DNA from: Cytophagaceae bacterium
GTDB lineage: Bacteria; Bacteroidota; Bacteroidia; Cytophagales; JAIYAX01
Assembly (NCBI GenBank): GCA_027488815.1
Contig: JAIYAX010000009.1
Coordinates: forward strand, 1 to 64,000
Direction of reading: 5' to 3'
Length of the DNA: 64,000 nt
Notes under the pieces: generated by a model
The model's database searches: none
Told to the model about the DNA's origin: nothing
Seen by the model: only the letters and a program-made list of their open reading frames with translations
Position numbers and translations under genes: made by a program
In this document: positions 35,101 through 44,492 of the stretch, piece after piece
Position numbering within the stretch: the stretch's first letter is position 1
Layout: each line of letters opens with the position of its first letter

Positions 35101-35300
35101 CTTTCAAGGGTTGTCACTACGGCCTTTACACTGGTTTCGGCATTGGCTCCGGTATATTTAGTGGTGACGTTTACCTCAGGAGGAGCGATGTCCGGGAACT
35201 GGCTCACCGGCATTTGGAGCAAGGCAATAATACCAAGCATAGTGATGAGAATCGAAATAACCAGTGAAAGCACCGGCCTTCGGATAAATAGTTGAAACAT
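32142..35300 (-). CDS. RND multidrug efflux transporter, HAE1 (AcrB-like) family
   Basis: A 1052-residue inner-membrane pump. It begins MFQLFIRRPVLSLVISI, has the canonical FPDIAPPEV porter segment, the proton-relay Asp pair in IGIVVDNAIVVIEAV, and the second-half equivalent IGILGKNAILIIEFAV. It has twelve membrane helices in two halves, each with a large periplasmic loop. It exports lipophilic compounds using the proton gradient. The substrate is not readable from sequence. Third gene of the efflux operon, 5 bp after the adaptor. Confidence 0.96.
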   Translation of the reverse strand: MFQLFIRRPVLSLVISILITMLGIIALLQMPVSQFPDIAPPEVNVTTKYTGANAETSVKAVVTTLERAINGVPGMSYMSSVSGNDGVSVIQIVFKQGTNPDIAAVNVQNRVSTSLDELPEEVIKAGVQVEKVQNSMLLYINILSKDTALDEKFLWNFTDINVLKELKRIDGVGYAEIIGSKEFAMRIWLKPDRMLMYGISAPEVIQMLKAQNVEAAPGKIGESSGKMAQELQYVLRYTGKFISEEAYRNLIIKSTSNGELVRIKDIAEVDFDAQNYGVISSENGKPSAAIMLKQRPGSNAQQVITNIKSKMAEISKSTFPPGMEYTVSYDVSQFLDASIHEVIKTLIEAFILVAMVVYLFLQDGRSTIIPIIAVPVSLVGTFFFMQMLGFSLNLITLFAMVLAIGIVVDNAIVVIEAVHAKMHGTKISARRATELAMGEISGAIIAITLVMSAVFIPVSFLDGPTGVFYRQFSLTMAISIVLSGVTALTLTPALCALFLKNTHTDHGDKKPYGIGIFFAWFNRWYNGLEDKYQQLLYLIAHRRTVTYGMLLGFSLSTGLLGSFVPGGFIPEEDQGTIYANITAPVGATLERTAKAVDEVQYIAGQQKEVNSVSSLSGYSLLSEGTGAVYGMNLISLKKWDERESSDKELITRFKDLTGHIKDANIEFFTPPPVPGYGTAGGFEMRMLDKTGSGDLGRMQEVANEFVQKLNDRPEIKDAFTTFNAKFPQFLIKIDIEKAAQKGVTADNAMSTLQTLLGSEYATNFIRFSQMYKVMVQALPEYRANPHDIMKLYIKNDQDQMVPFSAFLSIEKVYGPEQITRYNMYTSALINGQPETGYSSGDAIRAIKEVAAKDLPKGFGYDWAGPTRDQANAGNQAVVIFLISLLFVYLLLAAQYESFLLPLPVILSLPVGLFGAFLFLYLMGLENNIYAQIAMIMLIGILGKNAILIIEFAVMKQKEGYTPREAAIYGAKARLRPILMTSFAFIAGLIPLMLASGAGRIGNNTIGSASAGGMLLGTLLGVIIVPGLYIIFSEMGTYFTKQRKRNPSPKRHE

Positions 35301-35305
35301 AAATC

Positions 35306-36442
35306 CTAGCGGTTATCGGTGACCACTTGTTTGATGGGCAGAAGCAACGAGTCCATAGAAACCAGTCTGGGGCTCAGCTTTAATCCCTGTCTCACGTTTT
35401 CAACACCTTCGTATAAGATCATGTCGCTGCTCTTCAGTCCGGAGCTCAGCAAATAGTAGCCTTTGATGCGTTCTTCAGGCATGATGTTAAGCTGTTCCAA
35501 AGTACTATCGGGCTTGATCACAAACACATACACTTTATCCAGAATTTCAAAGGTGGATTTTTGAGGAATCATTAGCTTGTTTTTCAGGCTTCTCTTAACC
35601 AGCACCTTGCCATTGGCGCCGTGGCGAAGTGTTTCCTTTGGGTTCGGGAAGCGAGCTCTGATGGCGATGTTACCGGAAGACTGATCAAACTCGGCCTCGA
35701 TGGTTTCAATTTTACCGGGGTAGGGGTAGAGGGTGTTGTCAGCCAGTTTGAGCAACACTTTTGTCGTTTCGGCATCCTCAGAACTTTTCATATTGAGGTA
35801 GTCGGTCTCCGAAATATTGAAGTAGGCAAATACCTCTGAGTTATCGGAGATGGTTGTGAGCATACTGCCCTCATCGATCAGGCTACCCATTTTGTACGGG
35901 ATTCTGTTGATGATCCCGCCGTAGGGAGCTTTGATTTTGGCAAATCCCAGTTGCAAATTGGCCTGCTCACGGAAAGCATCCGTTTCTTCCACTTTGGCCT
36001 TGAGCGCATCCACCTTGGCTTGAATCAATTCCAACTCGGTGTAGGACACAATCCCCTTGTCCAGCAGGGTTTTGACATTTTTCAATTCAACTTCTGAAGC
36101 CTTGAGGTCGGCAATGGAACTTTTGTAACTGGCTTCAGTTTTTTCCAACTCTTTCTCATACTCCTTGGTACTGATGGAGAACAGCAGTTGACCCGAGCTC
36201 ACCTCTTTACCTTCATCGACATGGATTTTTTCCAGGTAGCCTTTTACCCTGCTGCGAACTTCGACATACCTCACAGAGGCGATGTTGCAAACAAACTCCC
36301 GGTAAAGAAAAGTATCTACCACGAGCGGATGTACCACTTCGAAGGTCTCCGGCGGAGCCTGGGTTTTCACTTGATTACACTGCATGAGCATGAGCCCAAA
36401 CAAGGTAACCATGCCTGTTTTCAAAAGAATAGGTTTAATCAT
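35306..36442 (-). CDS. RND efflux periplasmic adaptor lipoprotein
   Basis: About 378 residues starting at ATG 36442 (MIKPILLKTGMVTLFGLMLMQC, lipobox LMQC). Typical adaptor order: lipoyl half (VRSRVKGYLEKIHVDEGKEVSSGQLLF), coiled-coil hairpin (ELEKTEASYKSSIADLKASEVELKNV and onward), second lipoyl half (APYGGIINRI), beta-barrel and membrane-proximal domains. It bridges the transporter and the outer-membrane duct. The longer frame upstream overlaps the small gene and is not used. Confidence 0.93.
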   Translation of the reverse strand: MIKPILLKTGMVTLFGLMLMQCNQVKTQAPPETFEVVHPLVVDTFLYREFVCNIASVRYVEVRSRVKGYLEKIHVDEGKEVSSGQLLFSISTKEYEKELEKTEASYKSSIADLKASEVELKNVKTLLDKGIVSYTELELIQAKVDALKAKVEETDAFREQANLQLGFAKIKAPYGGIINRIPYKMGSLIDEGSMLTTISDNSEVFAYFNISETDYLNMKSSEDAETTKVLLKLADNTLYPYPGKIETIEAEFDQSSGNIAIRARFPNPKETLRHGANGKVLVKRSLKNKLMIPQKSTFEILDKVYVFVIKPDSTLEQLNIMPEERIKGYYLLSSGLKSSDMILYEGVENVRQGLKLSPRLVSMDSLLLPIKQVVTDNR

Positions 36443-36522
36443 GAGTAATAAGCCTCCCTTGTTAGAGAGGTTGTTTTGGTAAAATGAAAGGAGATTGCTG
36501 CGCTTAGGCAGAGATGTAAAAC

Positions 36523-36840
36523 TTAAGCGATCAGCCTGGGAGGTCGATCCTTGGCACAGGCAGGCACTTGTGGAAAAGTACAGCTGTAGGGTTGAAACTG
36601 ACAAAAAGAAGTCATAATCAGCATGCGAACAATCATTACACTTGGCAGGCTTTGGTGTTCACCATCAGCCTGATTGACCTCGATCACACTTAATGGACTT
36701 TCCTGTTCATTATTAGCAGTAGAGTTTTGAACTGGGATACGTTCGGTCATATCTAAAAGCACCTGTCCGGATTGACGAATCAAACTGAAATCGTCAGAAA
36801 AAAGGAACAAGCAAATAAATAAAAAGGTGACTTTGTACAT
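36523..36840 (-). CDS. Small secreted hypothetical protein heading the efflux operon
   Basis: A frame of 105 residues from ATG 36840: signal-like MYKVTFLFICLFLFS, a polar middle, and a C-terminal part with three Cys (CQFQPYSCTFPQVPAC) and a basic end. No family is recognised. A -7 box (TATCTTTG on the minus strand, 36878-36871) lies 31 bp upstream of this ATG and downstream of the longer frame's start, which supports both the gene and the start chosen. The stop is 80 bp before the adaptor. Confidence 0.5.
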   Translation of the reverse strand: MYKVTFLFICLFLFSDDFSLIRQSGQVLLDMTERIPVQNSTANNEQESPLSVIEVNQADGEHQSLPSVMIVRMLIMTSFCQFQPYSCTFPQVPACAKDRPPRLIA

Positions 36841-36870
36841 GAACATCGGGCCCAAAAGCCAAAAACGCTG

Positions 36871-36878
36871 CAAAGATA
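36871..36878 (-). promoter_or_regulatory. -7 box of the efflux operon promoter
   Basis: The minus strand reads TATCTTTG, matching TAnnTTTG, 31 bp before ATG 36840. No clear -33 TTG is at the ideal distance. Confidence 0.45.
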
Positions 36879-37107
36879 ACAAAAGAAGTCTTGGACTTGT
36901 TTGGCAAAAATTTAAATTCGAACTACCTGACGAGATGGCTCGGCAGATATAGAGTATAGAAGGATGGCTTGCATTGTAAATGCCTGAATTGTAGTAAGAT
37001 TAGCTTGTCATTTTTCTAGGCGACCCAAACAATTTTTAGAAAAATCATTGCCTTCTTCTAATATTTTTTTGTCTAATTTGTATTTCACAACCAAAACAAC
37101 TTTAGAC

Positions 37108-40100
37108 ATGCGACATCTGATCTTTCTGCTTTTGGCGGGTATCTGCTCGTCAGGGCCACTTTTTGCACAGAATTACGGGTTTGAAGCACCGGCTGCTACT
37201 CCACCTGCGGGCTGGTCTGCTGTAACGGGTACATGGAGCACCATCAACTCCGCAACAAACCCAACGGGCGTGCGCTCAGGCAAACAAGCCATGAGCATCA
37301 CAGACCCTGCAACAACCGGAACCACCATGGGAAATACAGTGCCCACGGTAACTACACCCTCAGCAGGTTTTTGGCTGGTCACCATGTGCTGGGGGAGAGA
37401 TACCAACAACAACGGCAGGGTTAACCTTGGCTTCAGGTCCGGTTCAACCAATACTTTAAACCCTTCCTCAACCAGTACAGGACAAGCTCCTAACCTGAGT
37501 AACACCGGGTTTGTAAGAGTGATATCCGTTTCAAACAATACGGTCGCTGCAGGTAGCTACAGCCCTGCTTTGAGGGCTTTTCGATCAACCAGTACCACAG
37601 GCACTACCTTGTTCCTCGATGATTTTATCATTTATGCCTCTACTACGAATGTACCGGATACGATCGCCCCGGCAGCAGTGAGTGGATTAAGTGCCATCCC
37701 CGGAGTTGGATATGATTTAACCTGGACACCAGGCACTGACCTTGGTCCGGATAGCAGTGGCATCGGCGGTGCTGTAATCCTAAGAACCGAAATTGTAGGA
37801 GCTACTGCCCCCGTGCTTAACCCACAGGCTATGTATAGCCCATTGGGTGGAGCAGCGGGTATAGACACAGTGGTGCAGGGAGGCATCACCTGGAGGGTTA
37901 TAGGCTCTTTAAGTGGTAATCCGAATTCATTTACTGATAGCTCTGCCAACAGTTCCATCAGCTACACCTATGCGGTAATTGCCCGTGATCTCGCATTCAA
38001 TTACAGTACGGCTACGGTGGCCTCTACCTCAGGCCCAATCAACATGGCTTACAGCTCAAGCAATACGGTTCAGATTTTGGGAATTGTTTTCCCGGGTGAT
38101 TTCAACAGGGCAATCATTAGAGTACCGGTCGTGGTTTCAGGTACGCTTAATCCACTTTCGCTTACCCAATTCAACTTCAGTACTGCGGGTAGTACTAGCG
38201 CTGCCAACATCTCCAGAGCCAGGGTTTATTTTACCGGTAACTCTACCTTGTTTGATACCAGCAATCAGTTTGGGTCGGCGGTCATCAATCCATCTGGTTC
38301 ATTTTCTGTTACCGGTAGCCAGACATTGACCCCAGGTACAAATATCTTCTGGTTGAATTATGACATCAGCCCATCAGCTATTCCAAATCAGGTTGTCGAT
38401 GCAGAATGTAATGGCTTGGTTTTAGGTGGAAACACTTTTGTCCCTACCACCACCGGCCCTGCGGGTAACAGGCAAATCAAAGCTGCCCTGAATGGTATCT
38501 ACACCGTAGGTGGAACCAATCCTAACTATGACAGTATTGATCAGGTGATCAATGACCTGAACAATTTAGGAATTACAGGTCCGGTGACCTTTAACTTCAG
38601 GCCCGGATCCTACACTGGAGCATTTACACTTAATCCGGTGATCGGTAGTAGCGCAGTGAATACCATCACATTTGCTTCAGAGAATGGTGACAGCAGTCTG
38701 GTTTTTATCACAAACGCAGCTTCGACCAGTGCGACCAATAACTTCACTTTGTTCATCAACGGTGCTGACAACCTGCGCTTCAACCGATTGACACTGGAGC
38801 GAAGCGGAACCACCCAGGCCAACTCAAGGATCATCGAACTGAACGGGTCTGACAATGTTCAATTTGCCAATTGCAGGTTCCTCGCTCAGGCAGGCCCGCT
38901 ATCTGCTGACGCTTCCGGTGTAAGGGCTTGTATTTTCAGCTCTGATGCACAAAACGAGAATAATCTGGAGATAAGAAACTGTAGCTTCAGCGGAAATGGA
39001 AGCAGCGTATGGCTCAACGGCTCCACAGGAACAACAAAGGCTTCGGGTTTGATCATCGAAAACTGCACCATGAATAACTTCTACACCGGGGTTTTTGCCT
39101 TGCATCAGTCCAACCCGATCATCAGAAACAACATCATCAACCGGAACAATACAACGTCTACCCTGGACTATTTTGGTATCAGCCTCAGGTTTGTGGTCAA
39201 TGGGTTTACGATAGAACGGAACCAGGTGAATGCAGAAAACGGGTTTAATGGCATCAGGGTAAGAGATGCCCGTGGTACCCTTGCAAACAGGGCGACCATC
39301 ATCAACAATACTGTGAAAGTAGGCGGTACCGCCGCCAGCAACAGCCGTGGGATTTCACTGGAGGATAGTTCCCAATTCGTAGAGGTGGCTTACAACAGTG
39401 CATGGATCACTGTGGTGAATACGGCCAATGCACGGGTGTTCAACGTCATCGGAACCAATGCACTGGGCATCAATATTTACAACAACTCATTTGTGAATAC
39501 TGGCCAGGGCTTTGCCTACTTTATCGGTGATGCTTCTGTGACAGGTATAGACTCATCCAATAACAACAACATCTGGTCAAATGGTACCAACATTGCCTAC
39601 TGGACCAGCAACCATACAACCTTAAGCAGCCTACGGATCGCATCCGGCAGGGATAATTTATCGGTTAGCGGAGACCCGGCGTATGGAGGAACGGCAATGT
39701 TTACCCCACAGAATGCTTCCCTCAACGGCCTTGCAAAAGCGCTACCAGGCATTACAACAGATGTTTTTGGAAACAGCCGCTCAACCACCAACCCGGATAT
39801 TGGGGCTGTGGAATACATCCCTGTTTCAAATGATTTGGCACTTTTATCTGTCATTGGACTGCCATTCCGATCCTGTACAAGCTCCTCAGTCAACATCCGT
39901 ATGGTGGTGAGAAACCTTGGATCTTCTCCGGTGACGACTTTTACTGCGACTGCAACCTTGGCCGGGCCGGCTCCTGTCAGCCTGAGCAATACCTTTAATC
40001 TGAACCTTGGCCCAGCTGCCATTGATACAGTCACTCTTGGCATATTGAATTTTACAACTGCCGGTAATTACACTGCAGCTTACAGTGTGTCCCTCAGCGG

Positions 40101-41394
40101 CGATGGAAATGCAGCCAACGATACTTTGAGCGGAGCTACTACAGCCGTTCAGAAGCAAAACAATCCAACTTTGATTACTACTAACCCACAGGTTTGCCCT
40201 GGCACACCTGCGCTTTTGATAGCTGATGGTAGTCAAAGCATTCAATGGTTTTCAAATTCTGCACTTACCCAATCATTGGCTTCGGGCGATACCCTCCTGA
40301 CCGCTCCCATCAACAGCGCTACTACTTTTTACTTTGCCAATGATATAGGGCAGACGGTGAAGATGGGTTTACCTGCCATTCTGGGTAGTGGTACTTCAGG
40401 TGCAGGCACCACCAACTTTGGACTGGTGTTTGACGTCCTGGCCCCATGCAGGCTCAATTCGGTGCTCTTACATCCTGTAGGGACTGCCGGTGCTTCCGGA
40501 TCTCTGACCATTGATGTCATTGATGGCAACAGCAACATCATTCATACCGCAACAGTCACGGTTCAAACCAACCCGATAGCCTCGGTTATTCCGCAAAGGG
40601 TAAATCTGAATTTTAATTTACTTCCGGGGACCAATTACAAGCTGCGTCCAAGACAGTTTGTTAGCCCAGTCACCGGATTGGTGTTTAATCCATCAGCCTC
40701 GGCACCTGTGGGAGGTAACTATGGTTATCCCTTCGTTTTCCCCGGAAACCTGATCATACAAACCAGTACGTTGACGGCGGCGCCTACCAACACTGCCCGA
40801 AATGACCTTTACTATTACTTTTATGACTGGGAGGTATCCAACTCATCAGGGTGCCCAGGTGTAGACTCAGTTACCGTGAATAATGCTTCTGTACCTCCAG
40901 TACCTGCATTTACTTTTTCTGTGAACCAAAGTACGGTCTCATTCTTCAATGCCACCAGTGGGGGTAGTACATATTCATGGGATTTTGGCAACAGCATCGG
41001 TACTTCAACAGCGGTGAACCCCGTTTACAACTATCCTGCAATTGGTAGTTATCTGGTCACCTTGCAAGCCTCAAATAGTTGTGGAGGTCCGGTAGTTTCA
41101 ATTGCAAATGTTAATATTCTTGTGCTGGGATCAGATCAAGAATTGAACGCAGCATTGGATTTTGAAGTATATCCTGTTCCTGTCAACATTGAATTGTTTG
41201 TGAAATTCCCTACTCAGAAAGCGCAAGCCACTTTGCAGATCTTGGATATGCAGGGTAAGGCAGTACAGGTAAAACAGCTTTATCCCGGGGAGGAACTAGT
41301 GCAGCTTAGGGTTGATTCCTTACCCTCAGGTATTTATCTGGTCCAAATGATTGCTAACGGAAAAACCCTCAGAAGACGTATTGTAATCGAATAG
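37108..41394 (+). CDS. Giant T9SS-sorted surface protein with beta-helix and PKD domain
   Basis: About 1428 residues from ATG 37108 with signal peptide MRHLIFLLLAGICSSGPLFA. In order: an N-terminal jelly-roll-like domain; a fibronectin-like segment (TIAPAAVSGLSAIPGVGYDL); a beta-sandwich repeat region; a right-handed parallel beta-helix (about 480-900, NN-rich turns such as IIRNNIINRNN); a CARDB-like domain (NDLALLSVIGLP..); a PKD domain (YSWDFGNSIG, NYPAIGSYLVTLQASN); and a C-terminal type-A sorting domain ending RRRIVIE. Probably an adhesin or polysaccharide-binding surface protein. Confidence 0.85.
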   Translation: MRHLIFLLLAGICSSGPLFAQNYGFEAPAATPPAGWSAVTGTWSTINSATNPTGVRSGKQAMSITDPATTGTTMGNTVPTVTTPSAGFWLVTMCWGRDTNNNGRVNLGFRSGSTNTLNPSSTSTGQAPNLSNTGFVRVISVSNNTVAAGSYSPALRAFRSTSTTGTTLFLDDFIIYASTTNVPDTIAPAAVSGLSAIPGVGYDLTWTPGTDLGPDSSGIGGAVILRTEIVGATAPVLNPQAMYSPLGGAAGIDTVVQGGITWRVIGSLSGNPNSFTDSSANSSISYTYAVIARDLAFNYSTATVASTSGPINMAYSSSNTVQILGIVFPGDFNRAIIRVPVVVSGTLNPLSLTQFNFSTAGSTSAANISRARVYFTGNSTLFDTSNQFGSAVINPSGSFSVTGSQTLTPGTNIFWLNYDISPSAIPNQVVDAECNGLVLGGNTFVPTTTGPAGNRQIKAALNGIYTVGGTNPNYDSIDQVINDLNNLGITGPVTFNFRPGSYTGAFTLNPVIGSSAVNTITFASENGDSSLVFITNAASTSATNNFTLFINGADNLRFNRLTLERSGTTQANSRIIELNGSDNVQFANCRFLAQAGPLSADASGVRACIFSSDAQNENNLEIRNCSFSGNGSSVWLNGSTGTTKASGLIIENCTMNNFYTGVFALHQSNPIIRNNIINRNNTTSTLDYFGISLRFVVNGFTIERNQVNAENGFNGIRVRDARGTLANRATIINNTVKVGGTAASNSRGISLEDSSQFVEVAYNSAWITVVNTANARVFNVIGTNALGINIYNNSFVNTGQGFAYFIGDASVTGIDSSNNNNIWSNGTNIAYWTSNHTTLSSLRIASGRDNLSVSGDPAYGGTAMFTPQNASLNGLAKALPGITTDVFGNSRSTTNPDIGAVEYIPVSNDLALLSVIGLPFRSCTSSSVNIRMVVRNLGSSPVTTFTATATLAGPAPVSLSNTFNLNLGPAAIDTVTLGILNFTTAGNYTAAYSVSLSGDGNAANDTLSGATTAVQKQNNPTLITTNPQVCPGTPALLIADGSQSIQWFSNSALTQSLASGDTLLTAPINSATTFYFANDIGQTVKMGLPAILGSGTSGAGTTNFGLVFDVLAPCRLNSVLLHPVGTAGASGSLTIDVIDGNSNIIHTATVTVQTNPIASVIPQRVNLNFNLLPGTNYKLRPRQFVSPVTGLVFNPSASAPVGGNYGYPFVFPGNLIIQTSTLTAAPTNTARNDLYYYFYDWEVSNSSGCPGVDSVTVNNASVPPVPAFTFSVNQSTVSFFNATSGGSTYSWDFGNSIGTSTAVNPVYNYPAIGSYLVTLQASNSCGGPVVSIANVNILVLGSDQELNAALDFEVYPVPVNIELFVKFPTQKAQATLQILDMQGKAVQVKQLYPGEELVQLRVDSLPSGIYLVQMIANGKTLRRRIVIE

Positions 41395-41419
41395 CTTTAA
41401 GCTGCTGTTGTTAGAATCG

Positions 41420-41458
41420 ATCGGGCTTGTTCTTCTTGGGCAAGCCCGATTTTATTTT
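41420..41458 (+). terminator. Terminator of the giant surface protein gene
   Basis: Perfect 10-bp stem ATCGGGCTTG/CAAGCCCGAT (41420-41429 and 41441-41450), 11-base loop, then TTTATTTT. It begins 25 bp after the stop. Confidence 0.88.
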
Positions 41459-41592
41459 AGATCAAAGCATTTACGGGTATTCATTTTCTTCATCATGTAT
41501 TTTTATCTAGTAAGACCATCTTGTCCTAAAAATAAGTCACCTCAATATATTTTGACTAGTTAGTTCGCAGCAGAACAAATACAATTAAAATA

Positions 41593-42726
41593 CTACCTCA
41601 CTTCCAACCACCTCGAAAGAAAGCAGTCATAAACCTGATAATAGGTACCTCTATCGTCTGTTTCCTGAAAGATCATTTCCTTGGTCATGAGTGCATCTAT
41701 TGACCTTGTAATCACGGATGTCTGCCCCAGCCTGTATTTCCCATTAAACTCTTTCGAATGCGGTTGATAAAGCTTACCCTCCCTGGCAATGGCCCTGAGC
41801 ATTTGCCATTGTGCAGATGTGAGTAGCTGTCTATACTGGTAAAAAACATGCTCTGTCTCAAGCAATAAGCTATGGCTGACCAATCTGGCTTGCTCTGCCA
41901 CTACTTTTTTTATACCCGTACTGAATATCCTGTTCATCAGTTTCTGCGTGTAGTAGGTATGCGATCTTGTATAATCAAGTACAAAATCGATAGCCTCATC
42001 TGAAATCGATCGCTTCGACTGAGTGTATTTTGATCTGATAAACTCTGTATAGGCTTCATTGGTTATTGCTCCCAGTTTCAGTGTCTGTGAGCTTTGATAA
42101 AAGGGTCGTTTGCCACTATGAAACATCTCCGTAAGCAAATGCTGATTGCTGCCGCTAAAGAGCATCCTTACGTGTTTAAGAGGTTGGATGTTGGTTCTGA
42201 TAAGGGCCTCTACATTTTGCTCAGGGTAATTCAAAATCTGCTGAAACTCATCAATCGCCAGAAAAATATGCTGACCTTGAGCATCCAGAAATCTGAAAAT
42301 TCCCCCTAAAGTCTTCTCATACTCTATGGTCTCCTTGAACTCAATACTTACCTGAGGGTTTCCTGTGATTGGATCGATACTGATGACGGGTCTAAGGCTT
42401 TTGATCCATTCCATGAACTTCCTGCCAACCGTATGTTTCTCTGTAAAGGTGATTAGTACAGCCCCTGCGAGCTGATTGGTCATCTCTGCCAAATTTTGTG
42501 TTGCATAGATGTCCAGATAGATGGATTTGAAGCTCTTCTTTTTCTCCATCAAGTCCAATACATGATGAATAAGGCCCGTTTTTCCCATTCTCCTGATGGA
42601 CATCAGGGTGGTATTTGTGCCATTGCTTGCATGCTCAATGATCCTTTCTGTCTCTGATTTGCGATCACAGAAGTATTCCTCTCCGAAATATCCCGAAAGC
42701 ACAAAAGGGTTTTCTGGCTTGATCAT
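41593..42726 (-). CDS. AAA ATPase of the archaeal-type (ATPase_2) family
   Basis: A 377-residue STAND-like ATPase. Walker A is SIRRMGKT at 43-50, lacking the usual first Gly as is common in this family, and Walker B is HIFLAIDEFQQIL near 155. A sensor-like LFSGSNQHLL and a C-terminal winged-helix part (TSVITRSIDALMTKEMI) follow. Relatives occur in archaea and Bacteroidota, often as single genes with unknown role, some linked to toxin-like or mobile loci. It stands alone between unrelated genes. Confidence 0.78.
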   Translation of the reverse strand: MIKPENPFVLSGYFGEEYFCDRKSETERIIEHASNGTNTTLMSIRRMGKTGLIHHVLDLMEKKKSFKSIYLDIYATQNLAEMTNQLAGAVLITFTEKHTVGRKFMEWIKSLRPVISIDPITGNPQVSIEFKETIEYEKTLGGIFRFLDAQGQHIFLAIDEFQQILNYPEQNVEALIRTNIQPLKHVRMLFSGSNQHLLTEMFHSGKRPFYQSSQTLKLGAITNEAYTEFIRSKYTQSKRSISDEAIDFVLDYTRSHTYYTQKLMNRIFSTGIKKVVAEQARLVSHSLLLETEHVFYQYRQLLTSAQWQMLRAIAREGKLYQPHSKEFNGKYRLGQTSVITRSIDALMTKEMIFQETDDRGTYYQVYDCFLSRWLEVR

Positions 42727-42924
42727 TTCACAAAGTTACACATTTTGCGTTACACATTTTGTGTATTAATTTTAGACTTATTCAACTTTGGAAAGCTATA
42801 TTGGCTCCGTGTTATGCATTAGGTTGCTATCAAGGCATTCTCAATGCCCTGTAGCTTAGCCCTTATATCCCTGTAGCATTATCCTAGGAAACTTATGTTG
42901 TTATGAAAGCCTATACCATTCGCT

Positions 42925-43431
42925 TCAATGCAAATAAACCCCTTCCTCACCCGGCTCAAAAGACACCCGGATATGCTCCTGAAGGGTTGTGGCCAGTTGA
43001 TATCCACAGAAATTCACGCCTACCGGGAATTGGTGGTGGCCACGATCAACCAGTACAGCTACCTGCAACCTGAGCAAGTCATAGCGGAGCAAAGGCCTCA
43101 AGGCATACATGAGGGTTTTTCCGCTGTTCAACACATCATCAACCACCACTACTACGGCCCCGGAAAGCTCAGTTTCCGGTTGCAGAGCCACTTCACTTTT
43201 TACCGGGTCTTGCTTGTCGATTTTCAGTCTGCTCAAACTCGCCTGTTTACAGCCTACCAACTTCAGTTCATCCAGCAGCTTTTTCGCCAGCTTTTCTCCA
43301 TTACCGGTCACGGCAGCCAATATCAGTCGTTCACAGTCAAAATGCTGCTCGTAGATCTCATAGGCCAATCTGGAGATGATCAACCTCATCTTTTCTTTGC
43401 TTAAAACCTGTGTAGACGTATCCATAGACAA
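42925..43431 (-). CDS. Phosphoribosyltransferase (PyrR/HPRT-like)
   Basis: A 168-residue protein with a type I PRTase fold: the PRPP loop VVVVVDDVLNSGKTL near 92-106 and an early LILAAVTGNGEKLAKKL segment. It could be a purine salvage enzyme or a PyrR-like RNA-binding regulator; the exact base cannot be read. It is divergent from a secreted protein gene. Confidence 0.82.
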   Translation of the reverse strand: MSMDTSTQVLSKEKMRLIISRLAYEIYEQHFDCERLILAAVTGNGEKLAKKLLDELKLVGCKQASLSRLKIDKQDPVKSEVALQPETELSGAVVVVVDDVLNSGKTLMYALRPLLRYDLLRLQVAVLVDRGHHQFPVGVNFCGYQLATTLQEHIRVSFEPGEEGVYLH

Positions 43432-43526
43432 ATTTTTACAAACCTATGATTTTAACCTTGATCTTAGGCCCTATTGCGATTTTGAGTATTATGCAATTGT
43501 TCCTATTTTGCCTACAAAAAAATAAA

Positions 43527-44342
43527 ATGAGAAAAAATTTTACCCTTTTGGCATTTGTTCTCCTGACAAACATTTGCTTTAGCCAGTCTGTTTGCAACCC
43601 TACAGGCAATTTATTCATTTATTCAAACTATGAGGGAGGAGTACTTTACCTCAATGTTGATGTAAATGTGCCTGACATTAAGATCGGAATTGTGACCTAT
43701 GAAACGGTTGTGTTGAATCTGATAGGTCCTTTTGCTTCGAATGTCACAGGGGTTCATTACGCCGGTGCGGCAGACTCAGTTGACAACAGTTGCAGCCTCA
43801 ACTTAGGTTTGGTGCAGATCAATGGATTGGGGGCTGGAGGCAGCTCAGTAGTCTCCCTATCACCGGTCAGCACTTTGACAAACTCATTTGGCTCATCAAC
43901 CATCAGCTGTGGACTCTCCTGCCAAACCAACGTTAATCAGGGAGGCTGCAACACCCCTGATCAAATTGAACATTACATTCAGCAACAGTTCCCTACGGCT
44001 ATCCTTCGTAGCCATACCACCACTTATAGCTGCTGGACAGGTGATACCCTCAACTTATCTTCAGGCGGCAACTGTTGTGCCCTTTTGGCTTTAGGACTTG
44101 AGCCTAAGCCGATGATTAGTAACAAGGGCTTGAATCTATACCCCAATCCGGTAAGCTCAGGTTTCAGACTTGACCTGGAGCAAGAGGAGTTTGTTGAAAT
44201 CTATGATGCTCAGGGTCGATTGGTGTTTGGGCAATTGCTAAAGCCTGGAACGGATGAGATTTCTATGATTAATCAAGCCTCCGGAATCTATCACCTCAGA
44301 CTGAAAGGCAGCAATCGATCTGCCAAACTGATCAGGGATTAA
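43527..44342 (+). CDS. Small T9SS-sorted secreted protein
   Basis: About 271 residues from ATG 43527 with signal peptide MRKNFTLLAFVLLTNICFSQS. The central part is Cys-, Gly- and Ser-rich with beta-character, including SCGLSCQTNVNQGGC. The C-terminus is a type-A sorting domain (LNLYPNPVSSGFRLDL, EIYDAQGRLV, ASGIYHLRL, ending LIRD). No catalytic domain was recognised. Confidence 0.75.
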   Translation: MRKNFTLLAFVLLTNICFSQSVCNPTGNLFIYSNYEGGVLYLNVDVNVPDIKIGIVTYETVVLNLIGPFASNVTGVHYAGAADSVDNSCSLNLGLVQINGLGAGGSSVVSLSPVSTLTNSFGSSTISCGLSCQTNVNQGGCNTPDQIEHYIQQQFPTAILRSHTTTYSCWTGDTLNLSSGGNCCALLALGLEPKPMISNKGLNLYPNPVSSGFRLDLEQEEFVEIYDAQGRLVFGQLLKPGTDEISMINQASGIYHLRLKGSNRSAKLIRD

Positions 44343-44492
44343 CTACTAAATTCACTTTACAGCTTGTCGACTAAAGGCCGTTGATAGTACTAACCGATAG
44401 ACAGGGTCGTACCATTTAAATTTTCTACTGTTGGCAACTGTATGCTTTAAGCCTCAGTTAATCTTTATCCCCCAGTATACCTTTAGTCGGCC

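Noticed and set aside
44368-44489. A 10-base inverted repeat (CGACTAAAGG and its complement, 102 bp apart) downstream of the small T9SS gene
   Set aside because: The arms are too far apart for a terminator, do not extend beyond 10 bases and have no T-run; chance cannot be excluded.
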